Source of the DNA: Belnapia rosea
GTDB lineage: Bacteria; Pseudomonadota; Alphaproteobacteria; Acetobacterales; Acetobacteraceae
DNA: 64,000 nucleotides
NCBI RefSeq assembly: GCF_900101615.1
Contig: NZ_FMZX01000001.1
Span: 310,001-374,000 of the forward strand
Direction of reading: 5' to 3'
The notes under the pieces were generated by a model. It ran no database searches. It was given only the letters and a program-made list of their open reading frames with translations, and was not told where the DNA came from. This document shows positions 17,201-23,873 of this stretch, piece after piece (the first letter of the stretch is position 1; every line of letters begins with the position of its first letter). The position numbers were made by a program, and so were the translations under genes.

Positions 17201-18504
17201 GCGCCGACCAGGGCACAGGCATTGGTGCCGCCGAAGCCGAAGCTGTTCACGCCGACCACGGCGCGGGCGCGGCGCGGCAACGGCTCCGCCGCCACCGGCA
17301 CGCGGAGGCCGAGATTGGCGAAATCGATGTTTGGATTAGGCGTCTGGAAGTGGAGGGACGGCGGGATCTGGCCCCGCTCCACGATCAGCATCGCCTTGAG
17401 CAGGCCGACGATGCCGGCGGCCGGCTCGGTATGGCCGATATTCGTCTTGGCCGAGCCGATCGGCAGGGACGTGGCGCGGCGACGGCCGATCGCGGCACCT
17501 ATGGCCCCCGCCTCCAGCGGGTCGCCAGCGGCGGTGCCAGTACCATGGGCCTCAAAATAGCCGATCCGGTCCGGATCGATGCCGGCCTCGGCCATTACCG
17601 CCTCGATCAGCCGTGCCTGGGCGGGTTGGCTCGGCAGCGACAGGCCGAGTGTATGGCCTGCCGCATTGACCCCGGCGGCGAGGATGACGGCACGGATCGC
17701 ATCGCCATCCGCCAGCGCGTCCTCGAGCCGCTTGAGCACCACCATTCCGCCGCCCTCGGCGCGGACATAACCATCTGCCCGGGCGTCGAAGGCGTGGCAG
17801 CGCCCCGCCGGGGAGAGCATCCCCGCCCGGGCAAAACCAAGGAAGGGGAATGGCGTGAGCAGCATATTCGCCCCGCCAACCAGTGCGGTTGGCACGCGCC
17901 CGCTGCGCAACGCCTCACAAGCCCAATGCAGAGCAACCAGGGCGGAGGAGCAGGCGGTGTCGAAGGTCTGTGTCGGGCCGTGCAGATCGAGGATGTTGCT
18001 CAGCCGGTTGGCCAGGATCGACAATGCGCTGCCGGTCATGAAGTAGCGGTCGCCGCCGGCCGGATCGGACACCCGCAGATCGGCATAATCGGTTAGCGAG
18101 CCGCCGATAAAGACGCCGGTGTCGCTGCCCGCAAGGCGCGAGGCCGGAATGCCGGCATCCTCCAGCGCCTCGATGCTGAGTTCGAGCAGCAGGCGCTGCT
18201 GCGGGTCCATCTCCGCTGCTTCGCGTGGGGAGATGCCGAAGGCGGCGGCGTCGAATCCTGCCACATCCTCCAGCACGCCGGCCGCGAAGGTGTAGGACTT
18301 GCCGGGCTCGCCACGGCGCGGATGGAGGAAAGCGCCGCTGGTGAAGCGGTCTGCCGGCACGCTCGTGACGGCGTCCCGCCCTTCGGCGAGCAGTGTCCAG
18401 AAGGCGTCGAGATCCGGCGCACCCGGCAGGCGGCAGGCGGCACCGAGGATCGCGATCGCGCCGTCCTGGCGCCGCCGGCCTGTCCCCTGATGTGTGGCGG
18501 TCAT
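11224..18504 (-). CDS. Single-module highly reducing type I polyketide/fatty acid synthase (RkpA/WcbR-like)
   Basis: 2426-aa megasynthase. Domains in order: KS (15-435; Cys184 in DTACSSALVAL, His320 in EAHGTGTAAGDP, His357 region KTNIGHTEP), AT (530-830; Ser627 in GHSVGEIAA), DH (~900-1180; His928 in ADHRLASQPVLP), a methyltransferase-like region (~1290-1480; VLEVAAGAGPLTAHLL), a pseudo-KR (~1500-1680), ER (~1690-2010; LNFRDVMWAQG, GGTGAVGLAALQVA), KR (~2050-2240; VIGGTGGFGLA, QAAYVAANAAIEAL) and ACP (~2320-2400; Ser2358 in GLGLDSLGGMEL). A full reductive loop should give a saturated acyl chain, probably made iteratively. No thioesterase is present; release by the adjacent alpha-oxoamine synthase is the likely route. 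The ATGA overlap with the glycosyltransferase stop upstream, and a second one at its own stop, mark tight coupling. Confidence 0.93.
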   Translation of the reverse strand: MTATHQGTGRRRQDGAIAILGAACRLPGAPDLDAFWTLLAEGRDAVTSVPADRFTSGAFLHPRRGEPGKSYTFAAGVLEDVAGFDAAAFGISPREAAEMDPQQRLLLELSIEALEDAGIPASRLAGSDTGVFIGGSLTDYADLRVSDPAGGDRYFMTGSALSILANRLSNILDLHGPTQTFDTACSSALVALHWACEALRSGRVPTALVGGANMLLTPFPFLGFARAGMLSPAGRCHAFDARADGYVRAEGGGMVVLKRLEDALADGDAIRAVILAAGVNAAGHTLGLSLPSQPAQARLIEAVMAEAGIDPDRIGYFEAHGTGTAAGDPLEAGAIGAAIGRRRATSLPIGSAKTNIGHTEPAAGIVGLLKAMLIVERGQIPPSLHFQTPNPNIDFANLGLRVPVAAEPLPRRARAVVGVNSFGFGGTNACALVGAAPASRRRPAGPEGMLPPLLLSARSAAGLRALADRWQALLATTPAPALPGLLRGAASHRDLLPHRLALRGADPAALASGLATWRAGEAGAAAAGIAGPQAGIAFVFSGNGAPWPGMAQAALAASPVFRNAVAEADAALAPHLGWSVAEQLEAGVSGEAVAATDRAQPLLFAVQHGIVAALAAEGIRPAFCLGHSVGEIAAAAAAGLLPLAEAARLVVVRSRHQNMTRGQGRMAALGASPDAALPVLGECGPGLEIAAVNAPASITIAGPVDALHRLSQAAAARRWSYIALDLDYAFHSAAMDPLQEGLLRDLAGLTPAQPSRPMISTVTGEALAAAACTPEHWWRNLREPVRFLGAMETTARLGAGIYLEIGPNPILQSYLRESLRHCGSESGILASLSRRDPAGDPFPGIADRAFALGADPRGGPRFAGPATRRGLPLTPFDRQRHWISLSPEATPIVQPRAEHRLLGFRRMTEPGLWTRHLDTLVEPWLADHRLASQPVLPAAAMAEMALAAALAWYPEAAALELRDLVILQAMPLEAERSREIRSTLDAAGAFVLTSRRRLSDDPWTLHAEARVAALPRLPDAGAEEPAPAQRLDRTALLALASGLGLDYGPAFQSLEEVAVDAAAGFARARLVRPAAAPPDTGFLLHPVRLDGALQGLLGLLAGASVEAGTGLVPVRIGRLVLRRGAEAPAAAAIRLTERGSRSATADLVLRDAMGGVVAVLEGCAFLRIRLPGQESLLSGAFRVALLPAPGAETPESPELAGPVAVALRQDAALDLGEAALLLEGFCASAAHAALSASEATGPYARMLLATLAEDGLATSRAGTLQPLEAPDLPAAGEIWRQVLLEQPVLAQDLAWAAQAAEQLPLALAHRLAGEAGAPPPSNSAGYDRLARVLAEAVGAFAAAWPAGRPLRVLEVAAGAGPLTAHLLRVLAASGRRVLLTAAPLPEQSAMPLPPGAEGIEFAIQAWDPQGAEPPPLAADLVVGLAAGARLRLGANLAGPLRQAAAPGGTLLLAEPMSGWLWNFCCGQEPGWCGAAPLANAAEWSAALAAEGWTAPLTEPLRAAPWPALLIGGRAAAGATLLAAPKLRRVALFADAAAAPLRGAVAAALQSRGATVTGGSLAEAAALPPHALADSLVVALAGGGQTPEEIATSLAALARLAAAAEGSAAGFRIVTQGGQQPDGPGTRHDPSAAALFALGRVLANEHPALKPRRIDLTPGLAPEQAARRLAVELLTEVDDEAEVTLTEAARLVPRLRPGLPPAPPAGGPQRLEIRQPGQLGSLNWTSATLPPPGPGEVVVRIEAAGLNFRDVMWAQGLLPEEALLPGFAGPSLGMECAGRVEGVGEGAPFMIGQRVFGVAPAALATHARTRAEALVAMPEGLDAVEAATIPVAFMTAVHALEELAGLEPGERVLIHGGTGAVGLAALQVALACGARVAASAGSPARRAFLRAAGAELVLDSRDAGFADALRARWPEGVDVVLNSLAGTAMERSLGLLRPFGRFIELGKRDFAEGSRVALRPLRRNATYFAVDVDELARARPVRAARLLAGIAERLAQGGIRPLPATTYPAASVEAAFRALQAGGHIGKLVIHPPSLSVEAPGASPLARAADGTILVIGGTGGFGLATALWLAGQGARHLALVSRRGGQAPGAEAALRDLAARGAIATLHACDATDAEALGRLLAELRASAPPIRGVVHAAAIAGDGAAALLDPGRAARVLAAKLSIADALDRLTAQDPIELFLMYSSATVPIGNPGQAAYVAANAAIEALARRRRAQGRPANAIGWGPIADAGMLADDAATVKILERRLGTSAMRAEEALGTLPALLATNAAALGLARIAWSAARSALAILNEPAFETVRSLAAPAPDAADLRARLREANEAEALVLLRETMAAELARILRLPAQSVSAEAPLAGLGLDSLGGMELRTALEQRVGVAIGLDGIGDGLTLDGLARRVLAQLQAGPRDEATAALLAAHEPDIAAGLENAA

Positions 18505-19793
18505 GCCAGGCTGGCTTCCCGGTCCGGCACGATCTCGGGTTGCGGCAGAGGGCAGGGCAGGGGGCGAGGGGCCCCGACGACACGGTCGAGCAGGATGTCC
18601 ACCTGGTCGAAGTGGTCGCTCCAGCTCGGCCGGGACCAGCGCCGCAGCCGGTCGCGTTGGGCGGCCCGCAGAGGGGAGCCCGGCTCGGCATAGGCCTCGA
18701 TCATGCTGCGCCAGGCCGGCCCGTCCAGCGGATCGAGATAGTCGGGCACGTCACCGCCGACCTCGCGGAGCGGCGCGGTGTCGCTGCAGATCACCGGAGT
18801 GCCGAGCGCCAATGCTTCGGCCACCGGGAGGCCGTAGCCCTCGACGAAGCTCGGGAAGAGCAGGGCCGTGGCATTGGCCACGAGCGAGGCCACCTGGCTG
18901 TCCGACGGGGTGCCGATCTCCTGCACCGGGCCGCGCAGTGCATCGCACCGTTCCAGCAGGTCGACCACATTCCTGTTCATCCAGCCGCGGCGGCCGATGA
19001 CCAGCAGCTTTGGGGGAGGGAGTCCAGCGCCCTCACGGGCACGACCGGCCAATTCCCGCCAGACATGCAGCAGCAGGAGATGGTTCTTCCGTGGCTCGAT
19101 CGTGCCGAGGCAGACGAAATAGGGCTCGGGCGGCAGCAAGGGCGCCGGCATCCGGGGCATGTCGACACCGAGCGGCGCCACGGCCATGGGCAGATCGGCG
19201 CGCCCATGCCTCGCCAGCCGAGGCAGGAGCGTCGCGGCGGTGAAACCGGAATTGACGATGATCCCGTCGGCCTGCGCGGCGGTGGTGGCCACGCGCTGGG
19301 CATGCCGGGCCACCTGCCGGGTGCGGGAATACTCCGGATGGGTCAGCGGGATGAGATCGTGGATCAACGGGACGAAGCGGGCCCCGGCACGGCGCAGCGC
19401 GGCGATCGGCGCCTCGCTCTCGAGCGAGCGGTGCGACACGAGCAGGAACACCGTGCGTCGGTTGCGCTCGAGCAGGGTCTGCAAACCGGCCCGGCCGGTG
19501 CCAATGGCGAGGCGGGCATGCAAGGCGGCCGCGATACGGCGAGCTCGGCGGAGGGCACCCGAGGAATCGGGGCCGAACATCCAGGTCTGGTCCAGGGCCT
19601 CGATGAGGGCGGCGACGAGGTCACGCGGCACCAGGCCGAACCAGCCCCAGGCGCTCTGGGCTGCGAAGCTGCACACCAATGGCGATTCGCCGATCCACCG
19701 CCGCGCATAGGCCATCTCGACGCGATCGATCCCGGACGGAGACCTCCTTCGCACGCAGGAAATGAGACGGGAAATGTCGAGAATGGTATGCAA
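18501..19793 (-). CDS. GT4-family glycosyltransferase
   Basis: 430-aa GT-B glycosyltransferase, first gene of the capsule-type operon. The C-terminal Rossmann half shows YFVCLGTIEPRKNHLLLL, KLLVIGRRGWMN and the nucleotide-sugar binding EGYGLPVAEALALGTPVI. The N-terminal half has the SGIDRVEMAYAR opening common in O-antigen and capsule transferases. It would transfer a hexose or similar residue to a lipid-linked acceptor in the cytoplasm. Its stop overlaps the PKS start. The ATG at 19793 is followed by a normal Ile-Leu-Asp-Ile-Ser strand; a 325-bp AT-richer gap upstream probably holds the operon promoter. The donor sugar cannot be deduced. Confidence 0.87.
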   Translation of the reverse strand: MHTILDISRLISCVRRRSPSGIDRVEMAYARRWIGESPLVCSFAAQSAWGWFGLVPRDLVAALIEALDQTWMFGPDSSGALRRARRIAAALHARLAIGTGRAGLQTLLERNRRTVFLLVSHRSLESEAPIAALRRAGARFVPLIHDLIPLTHPEYSRTRQVARHAQRVATTAAQADGIIVNSGFTAATLLPRLARHGRADLPMAVAPLGVDMPRMPAPLLPPEPYFVCLGTIEPRKNHLLLLHVWRELAGRAREGAGLPPPKLLVIGRRGWMNRNVVDLLERCDALRGPVQEIGTPSDSQVASLVANATALLFPSFVEGYGLPVAEALALGTPVICSDTAPLREVGGDVPDYLDPLDGPAWRSMIEAYAEPGSPLRAAQRDRLRRWSRPSWSDHFDQVDILLDRVVGAPRPLPCPLPQPEIVPDREASLA

Positions 19794-20118
19794 TGCCTCT
19801 CCGCCTGCGAGGAGGTTGGTCGGTTTGCCGCGCCTTGGCCGCCATGCGGCCCCCTTGGGCTCCGGACGGATACGCTACCATATCGAAACATTTTGTATCT
19901 ATAACATAACGCCGCAGTGCAACATCAATAGACCTGGGGTTACAAAATGGTCAACTCGATCCCGGAGACGGTGAGAAGCTGCCGGATATAGAGCTGCCCG
20001 AATCCAGGAAACCGATGGTGTCCCTGGACCTGTGAATGGAAGATGAAGGTTACGGGGTCGACAAGGGACATCGGGGGGGTTGCGGCGCGCCTGCCGACCC
20101 GTTAGGAAGCGCCGGCCT
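19794..20118 (-). promoter_or_regulatory. Gene-free 325 bp with candidate promoter of the capsule-type operon
   Basis: No gene is seen. The stretch 19880-19950 is markedly AT-richer than its surroundings and, read on the minus strand, contains TTGATG, an 18-19 base spacer, then TTATAGATACAAAAT, which could serve as -35/-10 elements about 100 bp before the glycosyltransferase start. A TCCAGG/CCTGGA inverted repeat lies near 20010-20030. The assignment rests on composition and position only. Confidence 0.35.
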
Positions 20119-20193
<75 letters not shown>

Positions 20194-20797
20194 TCCTATC
20201 CCGTCCGAGCAGCGACTGCATGCGAGGCGGCGTCCGGATCCTGGCTGCAGTTCCCCCCGGCCCTCGCAGTGCTCAAGGTCTGGATTTGGCGACCCACGGT
20301 AACGGTCTTGGCTAGCGATTGTCCCGCCTCGCGCCTGCGGGAATGCGCTACTCCGGGCCGCCCGCTGCTGCGATGGCCGCCGAGATCCTGATGCTGTCAT
20401 TCATTCATTTGCGTAAAGCGATGCCAGTGCCCCCTGGGCACGAAAGTACATCGCCTTCGGCGTGTCGCCGCCGTGGAGCACGCCTTAGCCTGCGGTGATG
20501 GCATGGACGGGTATGAGACCGGTGGCATCTGCCAAGTCGGTCTGAGTGACCAGAATTTCGAAGGTGTAATTTTACGTCGTGCCGACTGCGAGGAGGCGGA
20601 AGAGCATCTCGTAGATTACGAAGGCGATCCGCGTGACAACATCGCGCCAGCCCTCAGTCACGGTTTGGGTGCGCAGCACACCTTCGTCCTGCATGTTCCA
20701 CGAGATGGAGAGGGTGATGCTGGCGTGGTCGTGCCGAAGTAGCGTGGCCGGCCGCCAGTGGTGCCGGGTCAGGCGGAAGCCAAGCCGGACGGCCGGA
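20194..20797. other. 604-bp gap between tRNA-Thr and a Crp/Fnr gene, nothing firmly identified
   Basis: The stretch is less GC-rich than average. A small hairpin GTGCCC-CCT-GGGCAC lies at 20427-20441. On the plus strand an 89-codon frame (20473-20742) starts only with GTG and has no ribosome site. On the minus strand a frame open from about 20830 to 20577 encodes a plausible stretch ([36 protein letters not shown]) but has no start of its own. These could be the remains of a degraded gene. No family is recognised. Confidence 0.3.
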
Positions 20798-21550
20798 TCA
20801 GCGGCGATGCTCCTGCCTGGGCGCGGATGCGGGCGCGAACAGGCGGTCCTGTGCCCGCCGGCTTGCGGCGTAACATCTGCAGGACGAGGCTTCGAGACCT
20901 GGCCGATCCTCGATGGTGATACGGCCGCCGCCGTAGCGGATCATCCCTGCCCTCTGCAGGACGCCCGCCGCGACCGTGACGCCCGCCCGGCGCACCCCGA
21001 GCATCATCGACATGAACTCATGCGTCATGGCGTAGGTATCGCTCTGGGCCCGGCCATGCGCCATCAGCAGCCAGCGGGCGAGGCGCTGGTCGATCTGGTG
21101 CCGGCCGTTGCACGCCGCGCTCCGGGCTACCTGCAGGTGATGCGCCAAAGCGTAGCGTAGCAGCAGGGTGCGGAAGGCGGGCAGGCTGTCCAGCGCCTCG
21201 CGGAATGCGGCCGTGCCGAGCCGCAGCGCGCGGCCTGGTTGCTGGACCATGACCTCCAGCTCGCTGCTATCCTCGCCCAGCAGGACCGGGAGGCCAACCA
21301 AGCCTTCAGGGCCGATCAGGCCAACCTCGGCGCTGTCTCCATCCTGCATCGAGGCCAGTACGGAACACCAGCCGCTTTCCAGGAAGTAGACGCTTGCAAT
21401 AACGTCGTCCGCCCGGTGCAACACCGTGCGCAACTCCAGGTCGACAAGATCAAGGCCGGGCCGGAGCTTGTCGAATTCCTCGGGTGGCAGGGCCGCAAGC
21501 AGGCGGTTATGGGGTGCAACCACAGGTGTGCTCTGGTCCGGCAAGGCCAT
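20798..21550 (-). CDS. Crp/Fnr-family transcription regulator
   Basis: 250-aa regulator. Residues ~20-140 form a cyclic-nucleotide-binding-like beta barrel ([50 protein letters not shown]); residues ~150-235 form a winged helix with [31 protein letters not shown]. The cNMP-binding RxS phosphate cassette of Crp is not evident and there is no N-terminal Cys cluster as in Fnr, so the ligand is unknown. The ATG at 21550 (MALPDQ) follows AGGAGC by seven bases and is preferred to the longer frame from 21583. It is one of three close paralogues within 5.5 kb (also 22312-23057 and 25405-26136). Confidence 0.88.
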
Positions 21551-21755
21551 GAGGTGCTCCTGGACAGCAATCGGCGGGAGCACTGGTCTCTCTCTGTCAG
21601 CTGCCCCGGAGGGTTCCTGCAGGTGATACCGGATGTGTAGTGGTTGTGGGCAGAGCTGGCACCAACTTAGGTAAAGGACGCCGCATTATCCGTGCGGTGA
21701 ACTTGGGATTAGCGTCAAAGTCGTCGATTTTGCCGGCTGAACTGCGGCGGCGAAG

Positions 21756-22151
21756 CTACAGCAACTCCTGCACGGCCGAGGTGAGCCTGCCGAGGTCGAA
21801 GGGCTTGTGCAGCAGCGGTGCTTCGGTATGCCCGCCGGTATCACAGCCTTCCCCGCATCCGGTGGCGATGACGAAGGGCACACCGAGCGAGGCGAGCTTG
21901 TCCGCCACCGGCAGGACAGAGCAGCCACCGAGATTCAGGTCGAGCACGGCAGCTGCCAGTCCGCCATCCGAAGTTGCGGTCTCGATCATGCTGAGGGCTT
22001 CCTCGACGGTACTGGCTGGACCCAGCACGGTCGCTCCCACATCCAACAAGCCGTCCTCAACCAGCATCGCCACCAGAGCTTCGTCCTCGACGACAAGAAC
22101 ACGCTGTCCACGAAGCGCAGGCCTATGGCGATATTCTGTCATAATATGCAT
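21756..22151 (-). CDS. Single-domain response regulator (receiver only)
   Basis: 131-aa stand-alone REC domain. The acidic pair is in VLVVEDEALVAMLVED, the phospho-acceptor is Asp71 in AAVLDLNLGG, the switch Thr is in VIATGCGE and the conserved Lys is in LLHKPFD. There is no output domain, so it probably acts by protein-protein contact or phosphotransfer. The ATG at 22151 (MHIMTEYRH) is preceded by GGGAGCG at a good distance. It is a close paralogue of the protein at 52458-52817 (shared VLVVEDEALVAMLVED and LLDxGAxVLGP). No histidine kinase is adjacent. It lies between two Crp/Fnr genes on the same strand. Confidence 0.9.
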   Translation of the reverse strand: MHIMTEYRHRPALRGQRVLVVEDEALVAMLVEDGLLDVGATVLGPASTVEEALSMIETATSDGGLAAAVLDLNLGGCSVLPVADKLASLGVPFVIATGCGEGCDTGGHTEAPLLHKPFDLGRLTSAVQELL

Positions 22152-22311
22152 ATATGTGCGCTCCCGGTATAGTTGCTGTCCGGCTGACACTGGCGCCTGT
22201 ATCCTGAGTACGTCCGATAGGCTGTATTGACAGCCTTGCTTTACATGCCGTCTGTTCGGTCGCGTACACGCTCGAGCGAAATCCGGTATTGGATGGGAGT
22301 GCGGTGCCAGC

Positions 22312-23057
22312 CTAGGCCGCCGCCTCGGGCTCCTGGCATGGGCCAAGTGGCAGCAGCCGGCCGAAGACGCTCTGGATGGCATGATAGCATTCGCAGGTTG
22401 CGCGCTCGAGGCCGGCGCGGTCGGTGATGGTGATGCGGCCGCCTCCGTGGTGGATGAGCCCCTGCTGCTGAAAGGCGCCGGCTATCGTCGTGACGCCGGA
22501 GCGGCGGACGCCGAGCAGCATCGACAGCACCTCATGCGTCATCGGGAAGGTGCCGCCTTCGGCATGGTCCTGGGCCGTCAGCAGCGTCCGGGCCAGGCGG
22601 CTGGCTGATGGAGTGGCGGCCGGTGCAGGCCGCGATCTGGGTGGCCTGGACATGCCGAATGAGGATGTAGTGGTTGAGCAGGATGCGTAGGCCCGGCAGC
22701 CTCTCCGCACCCTCCGTCCAGGCGGCTGCGCTCAACCGAAGCGCGGTGCCGGGTATCCGTACCATCGCATGAAGCTCCGCCTGCTCGCTGCCCAGCAGCA
22801 GAGGCATCCCCACCAGCCCCTCGCGGCCAACCGCCATTGCCTCGACGCCTTCCATCCCCGAGCGAGGCCATCAGGGACACGCAACCAGTTTCGATGAAAT
22901 AGAGGCCGGCGATGGTGCCGCCTTTTCGATGGAGAACCTGATTCAGCTCCAGGGGGACGACGTCCAGCCGCGGCCACAGCCGCGCCATCTCGTCGGCCGG
23001 CAGACCCCGAAGCAATCCGTTCCGCGACGCCGATACCGGCCGAGATGCATGGCCCAT
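22312..23057 (-). pseudogene. Crp/Fnr-family regulator broken by two single-base frameshifts
   Basis: The three pieces together give a full-length Crp/Fnr protein like its neighbours. Piece one (MGHASRPVSASRNGLLRGLP ... CVSLMASLG) runs to a GGGG run at 22856-22859, where one extra base breaks the frame. Piece two (MEGVEAMAVGREGLVGMPLL ... ACTGRHSISQ) runs to 22599-22600, where one extra base in a CC/GG pair breaks it again. Piece three (RLARTLLTAQD ... MTHEVLSMLLGVRRSGVTTIAGAFQQQGLI ... TCECYHAI) restores the wing and ends at 22312. Both lesions are insertions in short G/C runs, so sequencing error is an alternative to true decay. The HTH itself is intact in the last piece. Confidence 0.85.
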
Positions 23058-23569
23058 GGCGTCACCTCACTTTGCACAGGCTTCGGAAAAAGGCCGGCGA
23101 TTGGCGCCCGCTGACACCCGAAGCGGCATCCGCGGGAACGGCTTCGGCTATGGGAGCGTCCTGCCTATCATGTACGATGGATTGCCCTGGCGCATTAATC
23201 CATGTGGACGCAAGCGAAGTTCTCCCTTGGGCGATGGAATTGCTGCAGCTGCGGTGGCAACAGCTTCGGGCCAGGCTTCGCTCCCTCCAGGTCTGGCGAG
23301 CGCAAGCCGAGCTTCGCCTCCGGGATGGAGGACCGGCGCGAGCTGACGCGACCGGCGGAATCGCCCTGGCTTCATCCTCTGCCCGGACATCATTGTTGGC
23401 CATGCAAACTGCCGCCGTGCCGACAGCTTGCATCTGCACGATATGGTACAGCACGCGATCAGTGGCCGCTTTGCTCCCATAGGCCGCGCGTGGTGCGATG
23501 CGACAATGGCCCCGCCGAACCCCAGCGTACCGATCGCCAACTTTCGGCCGCCGCCAGCGTATTGCCCGG
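23058..23569. other. 512-bp gap, no gene identified
   Basis: It lies between the broken Crp/Fnr gene and the DUF6894 gene, which point away from each other, so it must hold promoters in both directions. A plus-strand frame (to 23482) includes an amphipathic stretch MELLQLRWQQLRARLRSLQVW but has no ribosome site or recognisable domain; minus-strand frames look random. Nothing here can be supported as a gene. Confidence 0.3.
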
Positions 23570-23812
23570 ATGCCGAGATTTTATTTTCACCTGCGCGACG
23601 ATGCGGGCCTGGTGCGGGACCCCGAAGGCAGCGAACTGCCCGATCTCGATGCGGCACGGGCCGAAGCCCTGGCGGATGCTCGCTCGCTCGTGGCCGAGTG
23701 GCTCAGGATGGGCCAGGTGGTGGATGGGCGGCGGTTCGAGATCGCGGACGAGGCCGGGCAGGTCCTGGCCGTCATACCGCTGCGGGATGTCCTGAAGCTG
23801 CCGGAGGAGTAG
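23570..23812 (+). CDS. DUF6894 small protein
   Basis: 80-aa protein MPRFYFHLRDDAGLVRDPEG, then ELPDLDAARAEALADAR, then a C-terminal strand pair (FEIADEAGQVLAVIPLRDVL). The opening PRFYFHLRDG-like strand, the D-L-D-A-A-xxEA helix and the I-x-D-E-x-G-x-x-L ending are characteristic of DUF6894, common in several copies in Methylobacterium, Roseomonas and Bradyrhizobium; function is unknown. The start at 23570 gives the family length; the open frame further upstream is unrelated. The ribosome site is weak. It stands alone on its strand and converges on the antiporter gene. Confidence 0.8.
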   Translation: MPRFYFHLRDDAGLVRDPEGSELPDLDAARAEALADARSLVAEWLRMGQVVDGRRFEIADEAGQVLAVIPLRDVLKLPEE

Positions 23813-23873
23813 GCCGCCACACTCCTTGGGCCAGCACGCTGCGAAGCGCCCTTGTGGGGCCACACGCCGCGGT

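Noticed and set aside
16312-18096. 594-codon plus-strand frame opposite the PKS KS and AT domains
   Set aside because: Antisense to catalytic motifs that are clearly conserved on the minus strand; Arg/Gly/Ala-rich and without any family signature.
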